This document shows, piece after piece, positions 34,862-44,753 of a stretch of DNA of 64,000 bases. The DNA is from Motiliproteus sp. SC1-56. Its GTDB lineage: Bacteria; Pseudomonadota; Gammaproteobacteria; Pseudomonadales; Balneatricaceae. The stretch covers positions 124,001-188,000 of the forward strand of contig NZ_JAEMGS010000003.1 in assembly GCF_017309075.1 (NCBI RefSeq), read 5' to 3'. The position numbers and the translations under genes are program-made. Below the pieces are notes generated by a model. It searched no databases. It saw nothing but the letters and a program-made list of their open reading frames with translations, and was not told the origin of the DNA. Within the stretch, counting starts at the first letter, position 1. Each line of letters begins with the position of its first letter.

Positions 34862-36925
34862 TCAGGCGATTCCTTCGATCAGGGCGTCGCCCTCCCGGTC
34901 CACTACCGGCTCTTTTCGCAGCCAGATAAAAAAGCAACTGCCGACCCCTTCCCGGGAGCGCACCTCGATGGTGGCGCCAAATCGTTCCAGAATGCCGTAG
35001 CTGACCGATAACCCAAGCCCCGTGCCGCCCCGGGTCTGGGTAAAGAAAGGGTCGAAAATGCGCGGCAACACCGCCTCCGGGATTCCCCGGCCATTATCCC
35101 GCACCACCAGCAGCACGCCCTGATTCTGCCAGGTCCGGGTGCGCAAGGTCAGGGTCGAACGTCCGGGTTTGTCCGCCATGGCGTGAAGAGCATTGACCAT
35201 CAGGTTCACCAGCACCTGCTGAAACTGCTGTGGGTTGCCCCCTACCCGCGTGCCGGCCCGGAGATCCAGACGCAGGCGGACCGATCTCTTGGCCAGGTCG
35301 TGGCGCACCAGCACCAGGGTGTCTTTGACCACCTGATTAACGTCCACCTGGATCACCGGGCTCTGGTAGTCCGAGGGACGGGAGTACTGCAGCAGGTTGT
35401 TGATAATCGCCCGAATGCGATAGACCTGGTCGATGATCAGCTGGGCTTCGTGGCGCACCGGCTCACCGGCACTGCCCAGCTCCGACATCAGCAGGTCCAT
35501 GTTGCCCAGGATCACCGCGGTGGGGTTGTTGATTTCGTGGGCGATCCCGGCCGTCAGCTCGCCGATGGCGGCGAGCTTCTCCTTACCCACCAGTTGCTGG
35601 CGGGTGCGTTTGAGCAGGTCCAGGTTCTCCTGCAAGTCGGCGGTACGCCGCCGCACCTTTGCCTCCAAATGCTCGGCGGATGCCTGCAACTGTTCGTGCT
35701 GGGACTGCAGCTGATCAAGCATGGCATCAAACTGATGGGCCAGCTCGCTGAGCTCGTCTCCCGAGTCCAGGTCTCCGATCCGCAGGTCCGGTTCGCGGTG
35801 TACCCGGCGAATCACCTGCGCCATCGCCTCCACGGGACGGAAAATCGAGCGTGCGCCAGACACCGCCAACCCGACACAGAGCACGGTTACGCCGAGGAAG
35901 AGGGCGAGCAACCACTTCAGGGCCTCGTAGTACGTCGCCCTGAAAGGCGCCTCCAGAAAGCCGGCGTAGAGCATCCCCACCCGCTCGCCGTGGACATCCA
36001 CAATGGGCTCGTAGGCCGAGATGTACCAGTCGCTGACCACGAACGCCCGGTCGATCCAGCTTTCACCGCGATCCAGCACCTGCTCCCGCACCTCGCGGGA
36101 GACCCGGGTACCCAGGGCCCGATTCTGGGGCGCCCCGAGATTGCGGGGGACGTTGGTATTGATGCGCACATCGTCCAGGAACACCGTCACCGTGCCGAGA
36201 CTCCCCTCCGACAGGCTGCCGCCGCCGTAAACTAGGTCCCGCAGACTGTCGACGAATTCGAAGTTGCGGTTGACCAGCACCCCGCCGGCCAGAAAGGCGC
36301 GGACCTCCCCGAAGGAGTTGCGCACCGGGTAGACCATGTGCAACACCATGGCCCGATCCTCGGCAACCCGCTCGGTGGGTACCGCCCGGGGCGTATCGAC
36401 CAACTCCAGGTACACCCGCTCGGCGAGCTCCGGGTCCAGGGCACGCAACTGGGTGGCGGAGAAAATCTCGACCCCCGCCGCTGGCTCGTTGCCGCGGGCC
36501 TGGTCAAGCAACGGCGAATTCTGCAGAACACAGCGTCCGTCGCCCAGGTAGTGGCAACCCTCGAGGTTCAGCAGATGAACAAAGTCAAAGCCGGCTTCCT
36601 TTCCCAGTCGGACGAGCTGCTCTTCGATCAGGTAATCCTCGCGAAAGCCGCTCAGCAGGGTACGCATGGCGTTGCGAAAATCGTAGGACTCGGCCGTAAG
36701 GGTGAGGCTGGCGAGAAAGCGATCCTGGGAGCGGACAAAGGCGTCGTGGGCCACGGCCAGGTCGGTGTGGACCTTCATCAGCAGCTGCCGGTAGCTGACT
36801 TCATTACTCCACAGATAGGCCATGCCGATCACCGCCGGCATCACCAGCAGGACCGGGAACAGCACCAGCACCAGCAAGCGGTAGCGCAGGCTCCCCGATA
36901 CCCGCCGTAAAATCCGTCCCGCCAC
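34862..36925 (-). CDS. Sensor histidine kinase with double-Cache-type periplasmic domain
   Basis: A 687-residue membrane kinase. Helix 1 is near residues 15-37. The large periplasmic region (about 40-335) ends in the Cache-like ISAYEPIVDVHGERVGMLYAGF. It contains a cysteine pair, Cys124 and Cys132 (GCHYLGDGRC), unusual for this domain. Helix 2 is followed by HAMP, a coiled coil, the phosphoacceptor His in TAGIAHEINNPTAVILGN and an ATPase domain (MVNALHAMADK, FFTQTRGGTGLGLS). It is 8 bases downstream of its regulator gene. The pair sits beside the tungstate and formate dehydrogenase genes, so formate or a related signal is the likely input; this is inferred. Confidence 0.88.
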   Translation of the reverse strand: MAGRILRRVSGSLRYRLLVLVLFPVLLVMPAVIGMAYLWSNEVSYRQLLMKVHTDLAVAHDAFVRSQDRFLASLTLTAESYDFRNAMRTLLSGFREDYLIEEQLVRLGKEAGFDFVHLLNLEGCHYLGDGRCVLQNSPLLDQARGNEPAAGVEIFSATQLRALDPELAERVYLELVDTPRAVPTERVAEDRAMVLHMVYPVRNSFGEVRAFLAGGVLVNRNFEFVDSLRDLVYGGGSLSEGSLGTVTVFLDDVRINTNVPRNLGAPQNRALGTRVSREVREQVLDRGESWIDRAFVVSDWYISAYEPIVDVHGERVGMLYAGFLEAPFRATYYEALKWLLALFLGVTVLCVGLAVSGARSIFRPVEAMAQVIRRVHREPDLRIGDLDSGDELSELAHQFDAMLDQLQSQHEQLQASAEHLEAKVRRRTADLQENLDLLKRTRQQLVGKEKLAAIGELTAGIAHEINNPTAVILGNMDLLMSELGSAGEPVRHEAQLIIDQVYRIRAIINNLLQYSRPSDYQSPVIQVDVNQVVKDTLVLVRHDLAKRSVRLRLDLRAGTRVGGNPQQFQQVLVNLMVNALHAMADKPGRSTLTLRTRTWQNQGVLLVVRDNGRGIPEAVLPRIFDPFFTQTRGGTGLGLSVSYGILERFGATIEVRSREGVGSCFFIWLRKEPVVDREGDALIEGIA

Positions 36926-36933
36926 GCCGGGCG

Positions 36934-38400
<1,467 letters not shown>

Positions 38401-38411
38401 GCTACTACCTC

Positions 38412-38422
38412 GTTATTTTTAT
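38412..38422 (-). promoter_or_regulatory. A-rich CA motif next to the regulator ribosome binding site
   Basis: On the minus strand this reads ATAAAAATAAC and runs directly into the GAGG of the response regulator gene. It has the same AAAAATAA core as the loops of the CrcZ-like RNA at 26.0 kb, so Hfq/Crc binding could block translation. Inferred. Confidence 0.4.
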
Positions 38423-38426
38423 AATT

Positions 38427-38444
38427 ACGACTGACGGAAGTCGT
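38427..38444. promoter_or_regulatory. 18-bp palindrome RCGACT-N6-AGTCGY, copy 1
   Basis: ACGACT-GACGGA-AGTCGT lies 27 bases upstream of the response regulator start codon. Same arms and spacing as copy 2 at 38526. At this position it could serve autoregulation. Confidence 0.55.
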
Positions 38445-38525
38445 CGGGAATTCCCGCGCTCCTCTATTTTATTTTTTACCGCGCATTTATCTTTTGCCAG
38501 CTGCGGACCACGCTCCGTTAGCCGC

Positions 38526-38555
38526 GCGACTCAATAGAGTCGCCGAAAGCGACTC
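38526..38555. promoter_or_regulatory. 18-bp palindrome RCGACT-N6-AGTCGY, copy 2, plus an extra half-site
   Basis: GCGACT-CAATAG-AGTCGC occupies 38526-38543, and a further half-site GCGACTC lies at 38549-38555. It is about 180 bases upstream of the -24 box of the tupA promoter, a normal enhancer distance for a sigma-54 activator. Confidence 0.6.
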
Positions 38556-38590
38556 ATAAGCCGGACAACGGGGGTGACCACGCTCTGCCC

Positions 38591-38605
38591 GGGTCATTCT
38601 GACCC
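38591..38605. promoter_or_regulatory. 15-bp palindrome upstream of tupA
   Basis: GGGTCA-TTC-TGACCC is a perfect inverted repeat with a different core from the two 18-bp sites, about 120 bases upstream of the sigma-54 promoter. It could bind a second regulator such as the metal-sensing protein at 53.3 kb; that is speculation. Confidence 0.35.
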
Positions 38606-38721
38606 ATCCTCACATTTTTTGCGTCATTTTGCCCTGGATATTACCCCCTTTTTCTCTACCACGTCACCTTAAAAGCCCCAAAGCCGCGTGTTATGGCGCT
38701 TTGAAGGGCGAATTACCGTAT

Positions 38722-38737
38722 TGGCAATCTAATTGCT
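38722..38737 (+). promoter_or_regulatory. Sigma-54 (-24/-12) promoter of the tup-mob-moeA operon
   Basis: TGGCAATCTAATTGCT has TGGCA and TTGC with the GG and GC pairs exactly 10 bases apart, an excellent consensus match. Transcription would start near 38748, giving an 84-base leader before tupA. Confidence 0.8.
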
Positions 38738-38831
38738 TAAATATATTGCTTAACGATGACGTCACTCAGTTGACTGGACGCCTGCACCGACGATCTCATT
38801 AACCGCCAAGGAACCAGCAAGAGACTAACCC

Positions 38832-39641
38832 ATGCGATCGATACTCTTGATGCTGCTGCTGGCCCTGACTGCCCAGGCCCAGGCCCAACCCCTGCGACTG
38901 GCTACGACCACCAGCACCTACAATTCCGGTCTGCTGGAGGCCATTCTGCCGGATTTCACCCGCCGGACGGGCATCGAAACGCAGATCATTGCCGTGGGCA
39001 CCGGCGCCGCGCTGCGCATGGGGCGCTCCGGGGACGCCGATGTACTGCTCGTGCACGCCCCCGAGGCGGAAAAAGCGTTTATGGCGGAGGGCCACGGCGC
39101 CCATCGCACCGGGGTGATGTATAACGACTTCGTGCTCGTGGGTCCGGCCTCCGACCCCGCCGGCACCCGCGGGCTAAGCGACGCCGTGCAGGCGTTGCGG
39201 CAAATCGCGGAAGCCTCGGCAATGTTCATCTCCCGAGGGGACGATTCGGGCACCCACAAGAAAGAGCGAGCCCTGTGGCAGTCCCTGGGGGGCACACCCA
39301 CCGAGGGCTACCGTGAGGCCGGCCAGGGCATGGGCAAAGTACTGCAGATCGCCGACCAGCTCGGTGCCTATACCCTCACCGACCGCGGCACCTGGCTGGC
39401 GTTTGCCGACAAGCTGGATCTGCAGGTGCTGGTCGAAGGCGACCCGCTGCTGTTCAACCCCTACAGCGTCATCACCATCAACCCCAAGCGCTTTCCCGAT
39501 CTCAACCACGAGGGCGCCAAACAGTTGCAACAATGGCTGACGACGCCACACACACAGCAGCTGATTGCCGATTTCCGCATCAACGGCCAGCCCCTGTTCG
39601 TGCCTTCGGCCAACGCCGTCACGGCGGAGCAGGACCGCTAG
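38832..39641 (+). CDS. tupA: Tungstate ABC transporter substrate-binding protein
   Basis: A 269-residue periplasmic oxyanion-binding protein. The signal peptide is cleaved near residues 18-19 (AQAQA). The mature start LRLATTTSTYNSGLL carries the TTTS oxyanion signature of TupA, distinguishing it from ModA. ISRGDDSGTHKKE is a second family block. With tupB and tupC it forms a tungstate importer; TupA proteins strongly prefer tungstate over molybdate. First gene of a plus-strand operon that continues into cofactor synthesis genes. Confidence 0.94.
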   Translation: MRSILLMLLLALTAQAQAQPLRLATTTSTYNSGLLEAILPDFTRRTGIETQIIAVGTGAALRMGRSGDADVLLVHAPEAEKAFMAEGHGAHRTGVMYNDFVLVGPASDPAGTRGLSDAVQALRQIAEASAMFISRGDDSGTHKKERALWQSLGGTPTEGYREAGQGMGKVLQIADQLGAYTLTDRGTWLAFADKLDLQVLVEGDPLLFNPYSVITINPKRFPDLNHEGAKQLQQWLTTPHTQQLIADFRINGQPLFVPSANAVTAEQDR

Positions 39642-39653
39642 GGAGCACTACTG

Positions 39654-40355
39654 TTGGAGCCGCTGATAAGTACCACACTGCAGGCGATGGCATTACTGTT
39701 CAGCGGTGATGCCGAACTGTGGTCCATCATCCGTGTCTCCTTCAGCACCACCCTGCAAGCCATTGTCATCGCCCTCCCGGTGGCATTTTTGGTGGGCTTT
39801 GCACTGGCCGAACTACGCTTTCCCGGCCGCTGGGCCCTGATTACCCTGTTCAATGCCCTGCTCAGTTTTCCCACCGTGGTCGTCGGCTTGCTGCTTTATC
39901 TGCTGTTGTCCCGAAGCGGGCCGCTGGGCGACTGGCAGCTGCTGTTCACCGAGCGCGCCATGGTGATTGGCCAGGTTTTACTGGCCTTTCCGGTTCTGGT
40001 CGCCATGAGCCTGGCCTGCTTCAAGGCGGCCGACAAGCGGATCTGGGAGACGGCCCGCACCCTGGGCGCCAGCCCGTTACGCGCCTTTTTCACCCTCATG
40101 TACGAGCTACGTTTCGGACTGGCCGCGGCCGGCACCGCAGCCTACGGACGCATCATTGCCGAAGTCGGCTGTTCAATGATGGTCGGGGGCAATATCCTCC
40201 ATTACACGCGCAACATTCCCACCGCCATTGCGCTTGAGACCAACAAGGGCGAGTTTGCCCAGGGCATCGCCCTTGGTATGGTTCTGCTGGTCATGGCCCT
40301 GGGACTGAATATCACACTTACCCTGCTTCACCGCCGCAGCGAGGTCGGATTATGA
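39654..40355 (+). CDS. tupB: Tungstate ABC transporter permease
   Basis: A 233-residue inner-membrane permease with about five helices and the EAA-type cytoplasmic loop (ETARTLGASPLRAFFTLMYELRFGL). Family features include NALLSFPTVVVGLLLYLLLSR and the C-terminal EVGCSMMVGGNILHYTRNIP. I use the TTG at 39654, with GGAG 9 bases upstream; an ATG at 39687 is possible but would remove conserved sequence. It overlaps tupC by 4 bases. Confidence 0.93.
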   Translation: MEPLISTTLQAMALLFSGDAELWSIIRVSFSTTLQAIVIALPVAFLVGFALAELRFPGRWALITLFNALLSFPTVVVGLLLYLLLSRSGPLGDWQLLFTERAMVIGQVLLAFPVLVAMSLACFKAADKRIWETARTLGASPLRAFFTLMYELRFGLAAAGTAAYGRIIAEVGCSMMVGGNILHYTRNIPTAIALETNKGEFAQGIALGMVLLVMALGLNITLTLLHRRSEVGL

Positions 40356-41095
40356 CGTTTGCCGATAGAACGCCCCTGCTGGAAGTTCGCGGTCTGAAAA
40401 AAAACTTTGGCCGCCGCACACTGTTTGAAATTGACCAACTGGCCCTTCAGGCCGGTGAGGCCTGCCTGCTGAGCGGTCGCAACGGTGCCGGCAAAACCAC
40501 CCTGATGCGGATACTGGCAGGCCTGGAGCCCTGCGATGAGGGCACGCTTTACTACCGGGGCCAGCCCCTTCGAACGGGCCGGCGCGGGTGCCTGGGCGGC
40601 AGGGTGATCTACCTGCATCAGCAGCCCTGCCTGTTTGACGCCAGCGTCGAGAAGAACCTGGCTTTTGGCCTCAGACACCTCAGCCGCCAGGTGGCGGGAC
40701 TGCGCGTCGAGCAGGCCCTGGCCTGGTCGGGCCTTGGACACCTGGCAGCCCGCAATGCCCGCACCCTCTCCGGGGGAGAGAAACAACGCATTGCCCTGGC
40801 CCGGGCCTGGGTGCTCGACCCCGAGCTGCTGCTGCTGGACGAGCCCACCGCCAATATGGACAGCGAGGCTCTTGAGCAGACGCTGTTTCTGGTCCGGCGC
40901 CTGATCAACGAGGGCACTGCGATCCTCCTATGCTGCCACGACCTGCGCAGCGAACAGCGCCTGGTCCACCGACGCCTGACCCTTCGCGACGGCACCCTGC
41001 GTGAAGACGCACTGGCGCTGACGCCGATGACGCCGGCCCGGGGGCTGCCGGTCGACACCACCCAACCATCATTCAGACAGATTACGGAGGCCTGA
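40352..41095 (+). CDS. tupC: Tungstate ABC transporter ATP-binding protein
   Basis: A 247-residue ABC ATPase that powers TupB. Walker A is SGRNGAGKTTL, the signature is LSGGEKQRIALARAW, and Walker B is LLLLDEPTANMD. No C-terminal TOBE/molybdate-binding domain is present, unlike ModC. The ATG overlaps tupB, and mobA follows after 2 bases. Confidence 0.94.
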   Translation: MTFADRTPLLEVRGLKKNFGRRTLFEIDQLALQAGEACLLSGRNGAGKTTLMRILAGLEPCDEGTLYYRGQPLRTGRRGCLGGRVIYLHQQPCLFDASVEKNLAFGLRHLSRQVAGLRVEQALAWSGLGHLAARNARTLSGGEKQRIALARAWVLDPELLLLDEPTANMDSEALEQTLFLVRRLINEGTAILLCCHDLRSEQRLVHRRLTLRDGTLREDALALTPMTPARGLPVDTTQPSFRQITEA

Positions 41096-41097
41096 CC

Positions 41098-41694
41098 ATG
41101 CAGCCACGCAGTCCCTCGCTCAGTGCGCTGATCCTGGCCGGCGGCCAGGCCCGGCGCATGCAGGGAGTAGACAAAGGATTGGTTACGCTTAAAGGCACCG
41201 CGTTGATCGATCACGTGATCGCACGGTTACGCCCGCAGGTGCAGGCGATACGGATCAATGCCAACCGCTCCCTGGAGGAATACGCGTCCCGCGACCTCGC
41301 GGTGGTCAGTGATCACCTGAGCGGCTACCAGGGACCGCTCGCCGGCATGGCGACAGGGCTTGATAGCAGCCCCAGCGAATGGCTGCTGGTTGTCCCCTGC
41401 GACACCCCCTTCCTGCCCACCGACCTCGCAGGGCGTCTGCTGCAGGCGGCCACAGAAGACGGGAGCGAGATTGCCGTGGCCCACGACGGAGAACGGCTAC
41501 AGCCGGTGATCTGCCTGCTGCACCGCGCCCTGCAGGAGAGCCTGGAGCGCTTTTTAGCCGACGGCGGGCGCAAGATCGACCGCTGGTTTGCCGAGCACCG
41601 GGTCAGCCGGGTGGACTTCAGCGATCAGCCGGATGCCTTTATCAACATCAACACCCTGCAGGAAAAACAACTGCTGGAAAGCGGAGCTGCCTGA
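41098..41694 (+). CDS. mobA: Molybdenum cofactor guanylyltransferase MobA
   Basis: A 198-residue enzyme that adds GMP to the molybdopterin cofactor to make MGD, the form used by formate dehydrogenase. The N-terminal nucleotide-binding block is LILAGGQARRMQGVDKGL; the VPCDTPFLP metal site and DFSDQPDAFININTLQE C-terminus are typical. It is part of the tup-mob-moeA operon and 1 base from mobB. Confidence 0.96.
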   Translation: MQPRSPSLSALILAGGQARRMQGVDKGLVTLKGTALIDHVIARLRPQVQAIRINANRSLEEYASRDLAVVSDHLSGYQGPLAGMATGLDSSPSEWLLVVPCDTPFLPTDLAGRLLQAATEDGSEIAVAHDGERLQPVICLLHRALQESLERFLADGGRKIDRWFAEHRVSRVDFSDQPDAFININTLQEKQLLESGAA

Positions 41695-41695
41695 A

Positions 41696-42244
41696 ATGAC
41701 GATCACCTCTCCCCTGCCCCTGATCGGCTTCGCCGCCTTCAGCGGCACCGGCAAAACCACCCTGCTAAAAAAGCTGATCCCGCTGCTCAGGGCCCGCGGC
41801 ATTCGGGTCGGCGTGATCAAACACGCGCACCACCGCTTCGATGTCGATTCGCCGGGCAAGGACAGCTATGCCCTGCGCGAGGCAGGCGCCACCCAGATGC
41901 TGCTCGGCTCCTGTAACCGCTGGGCGCTGATGACCGAAACCCCGGAGTTGCAGGCCGACCCGGACCTGAATTACCTGATCTCCCGCCTCGACACCGATAC
42001 GCTCGACATGATCCTGGTAGAGGGCTTCAAGCACCTGCCGTTTCCCAAGATCGAACTGCAACGCCCGGCGCTGAACAAGCCGCTGCTGTTTCCCGACGAC
42101 CCCCACGTGGTGGCGGTCGCCACCGATGCGGCCCTGCCAAAATCCACCCCACTGCCGTTGCTGGATATCAACGACGCACACGCCATCGCCGCCTATATCA
42201 TCGACTACTGCAAGCTTGATCAGCCGTTACAGGAAGCCCTATGA
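41696..42244 (+). CDS. mobB: Molybdopterin-guanine dinucleotide biosynthesis protein MobB
   Basis: A 182-residue GTP-binding protein that assists MobA. It has the P-loop AAFSGTGKTTLLKKL, KHAHHRFDVDSPGKDSYALREAGA and VEGFKHLPFPKIEL, all typical of MobB. Starts at the ATG at 41696 and overlaps the second moeA by 4 bases. Confidence 0.95.
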   Translation: MTITSPLPLIGFAAFSGTGKTTLLKKLIPLLRARGIRVGVIKHAHHRFDVDSPGKDSYALREAGATQMLLGSCNRWALMTETPELQADPDLNYLISRLDTDTLDMILVEGFKHLPFPKIELQRPALNKPLLFPDDPHVVAVATDAALPKSTPLPLLDINDAHAIAAYIIDYCKLDQPLQEAL

Positions 42245-43512
42245 GCGAGAAGCACGCGCAAGACCTTCATCAATGCTGTGGCGGCCCGGGGGAAGCGCTG
42301 CTTCCCTTCAACGTAGGACGCGAGCAAATTCTTGCGGCGATTACCCCCCTTGAGCAGAACCAGGTGACGGACGTCCGCGCAGCCCTGGGGCGGGTGTTGG
42401 CGGCGGATGTCCTTTCACCGATCAATGTGCCGGCCTACTCCAACTCCGCCATGGATGGCTACGCTGTTCGCTATGCCGACCTGCCCCGGGACGGCGAGGC
42501 CCGCTTGCCCATAGCCGGCAGCGTACTCGCCGGACACCCGCTCAAGCAGCCTTGCCCGGCAGGGGCCTGCGTGGAGATCATGACCGGTGCCCAGGTTCCC
42601 GCGGAGCTGGACACGGTGATCATCAAGGAGGTGTGCCAGCGCCAGGGGGATTACGTCAGTTTTCCCGCGCAAGGGATCAAGGCCGGACAGAACCGGCGCC
42701 ATGCCGGTGAGGATATCGCTCAAGGCGCGGTCGCCGTACCTGCCGGGACCCGCCTGGGCGCGGCGGAACTGGGGCTGATCGCCTCCCTCGGCCAGGCGGA
42801 AGTCAGCGTGGTGCGCCGGCCCCGGGTGGCTTACTTTTCAACCGGCGATGAGATTCGAAGTCTCGGTCAGCCCCTCGCCGAGGGGCAGATCTACGACAGC
42901 AACCGCTACACCGTGACCGCCCTGCTGGCACGGCTGGGCATCGACGTGGTGGACCTTGGCGTCATTCCCGACCGCCCTGACGCCATCGAGAACGCCTTCC
43001 GACAGGCACAGCAGCAGGCGGACGTGATCCTCAGCTCCGGCGGCGTGTCACTGGGTGAAGCCGATTTCGTCACCGAGACCTTGGAGCGGCTCGGGGAAGT
43101 CGCCTTCTGGCGCCTGGCGATCAAGCCCGGCCGTCCTCTCGCCTTCGGGAAAGTGGGCGATGCCTGGTTTTTCGGCCTGCCGGGCAACCCGGTCGCGGTG
43201 ATGATCACCTTCCTGCAGTTCGTGCGCCCGGCCCTGACCAAACTCGCCGGGGAAACCCTCAAACCCGAGGTGATGGTGACCCTGCCGAGTGCCGAGGCGA
43301 TCCGCAAAAAGCCCGGACGAACCGAATTCCTGCGCGCGCGCATCGAGGTCGACGCGCAGGGACGCGCCCAGGTGCGCAGCACCGGCCATCAGGGATCGGG
43401 AATCCTGACCTCCATGAGCCAGGCAGACTGTCTGTTGGTGCTGGAGGCTGAACAGGGGGATGTGGCCGCCGGAGACCCGGTTCGGGTGCAGCCTTTCGAG
43501 GGGTTGTTGTAG
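42241..43512 (+). CDS. moeA: Molybdopterin molybdenumtransferase MoeA (second copy)
   Basis: A 423-residue paralogue of the MoeA at 16.7 kb. Conserved blocks are INVPAYSNSAMDGYAV, VEIMTGAQVPAELD, RRHAGEDIAQGAV, STGDEIRSLGQPL and LSSGGVSLGEADFV. The N-terminus carries a cysteine pair (HQCCGGPGEALLPF). Being co-transcribed with the tungstate transporter and mobAB, it may be the copy that inserts tungsten for formate dehydrogenase; that specialisation is inference. Ends before a strong hairpin. Confidence 0.95.
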   Translation: MSEKHAQDLHQCCGGPGEALLPFNVGREQILAAITPLEQNQVTDVRAALGRVLAADVLSPINVPAYSNSAMDGYAVRYADLPRDGEARLPIAGSVLAGHPLKQPCPAGACVEIMTGAQVPAELDTVIIKEVCQRQGDYVSFPAQGIKAGQNRRHAGEDIAQGAVAVPAGTRLGAAELGLIASLGQAEVSVVRRPRVAYFSTGDEIRSLGQPLAEGQIYDSNRYTVTALLARLGIDVVDLGVIPDRPDAIENAFRQAQQQADVILSSGGVSLGEADFVTETLERLGEVAFWRLAIKPGRPLAFGKVGDAWFFGLPGNPVAVMITFLQFVRPALTKLAGETLKPEVMVTLPSAEAIRKKPGRTEFLRARIEVDAQGRAQVRSTGHQGSGILTSMSQADCLLVLEAEQGDVAAGDPVRVQPFEGLL

Positions 43513-43527
43513 GCATGCCTAACGCAT

Positions 43528-43565
43528 TCGGCCCCGGGCTCTTCCTCAAAAGAGCCCGGGGCCGA
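43528..43565. terminator. Strong hairpin between convergent operons
   Basis: TCGGCCCCGGGCTCTT at 43528-43543 pairs perfectly with AAGAGCCCGGGGCCGA at 43550-43565 around a 6-base loop. A 16-bp GC-rich stem between the convergent moeA and fdhC genes is most likely a bidirectional terminator, though neither side has a T-run. Confidence 0.75.
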
Positions 43566-43671
43566 CAATAGTCAACAAAGCTAAAATCAAGAGCGCTGAC
43601 GGGGCCAATTCTGGGCCGTCCTGACCCTGCCCGATGCCGGCGCCGCACGCGGGCAGCGCCAACCCAACCGC

Positions 43672-44673
43672 TTATTTCTGCCCGGCCTGCTTGGCTTTCA
43701 CTTCCTCGTACCAGAGTTCGTGATGCTGCTTGGCCCAGCTCTCGTCCACCTGGCCGGTCACCATCCCCTCCAGCGCACCTTCCACCGCCACGGTGCCCAT
43801 GTAGGCATGCCCAAAGGCGCCGCAGATCAGTGCGAGGGAACCGATGGCGTGCACCAGGTTGGCAAGCTGCAAGTCCTCGCGCAGCCCCAGGTAGGCGGGA
43901 AAATCCAACGCCAGGCCCGAAGCCGACACCGCCAGTCCCCCGAGCGCGAGGAACCAGAACCAGAGCTTCTCGCCGCCGTTACTATAGCCGGCTTTAGGAT
44001 GCTCACGGGTGAACAGACCGCCCCCCGACACCAGCCATTTCAGGTCGACGAGGGTGAACCTGTTACGAAGGGCCCACTTGAGCACCATCAGCAGCAGGCA
44101 AACCAAGAACAGAGGGCCCAGGTAGTTATGGACCAGTTTTCCCCCCTGCATCCAGGTGGCGAAGACCGTCTCGCCCATCACGTCGGGCAGAAAATGGCGC
44201 CCGTATAAAATACTGAGACCGGTCACCGCCAGCACGATAAACATGCCGGCAACCGACCAGTGCAACCAGCGGTCCAGCCGTTTCCAGCGTTCCAGCGTAC
44301 GCCCGGTGCGCGGTTCACGCAGCCGGCTGCGCCCCAGCAACAGGAACGCGCTGGCCAGCACCAGCAGGGTCAGGCTCAGCGCCCAGGCGCCCGACGGCTT
44401 GACCTTGTCGTTGCGGACCTGGCGCCAGCCTTCGCCGCTCCTGTTGATCAGGACCCCTGCCTCGAGGTCTTTGACCGTACTGTACCCGGACACGCCCTGG
44501 GTGACGTCCCGCCAGTAGTCGGCGCCCTGGTAACCGTTACCGTCGGCAGAGGGTTCGTTCCCCGCCTGAGCACCGGACACCATCAGCATCAGCCCGACCA
44601 GCAGCACGGCCAGGGCCTGGCCCACGGCAGCCACGACCCCACCGTGGCCTTTCTTATTACTTATTCTCATCAT
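43672..44673 (-). CDS. fdhC: Formate dehydrogenase gamma subunit, cytochrome b
   Basis: A 333-residue membrane subunit that takes electrons from the iron-sulfur subunit and reduces quinone. It has an N-terminal signal-like helix, a periplasmic segment (GADYWRDVTQGVSGYSTV), then four core helices with heme-ligand histidines, including RLDRWLHWSVAGMF and GKLVHNYLGPLFLV and LVHAIGSLALICGAFGHAYMG. The long N-terminal extension separates this type from E. coli FdnI. The start is uncertain: ATG at 44673 or 44670, or GTG at 44682. Last gene of the formate dehydrogenase operon. Confidence 0.92.
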   Translation of the reverse strand: MMRISNKKGHGGVVAAVGQALAVLLVGLMLMVSGAQAGNEPSADGNGYQGADYWRDVTQGVSGYSTVKDLEAGVLINRSGEGWRQVRNDKVKPSGAWALSLTLLVLASAFLLLGRSRLREPRTGRTLERWKRLDRWLHWSVAGMFIVLAVTGLSILYGRHFLPDVMGETVFATWMQGGKLVHNYLGPLFLVCLLLMVLKWALRNRFTLVDLKWLVSGGGLFTREHPKAGYSNGGEKLWFWFLALGGLAVSASGLALDFPAYLGLREDLQLANLVHAIGSLALICGAFGHAYMGTVAVEGALEGMVTGQVDESWAKQHHELWYEEVKAKQAGQK

Positions 44674-44753
44674 CGCTACCACTTGTTGGGTACCGCCCCT
44701 CGGGGCGGCCGCGGTGAAGGGCCCCGACGGGGCCCCTGAAAAGCAAAAACCGG

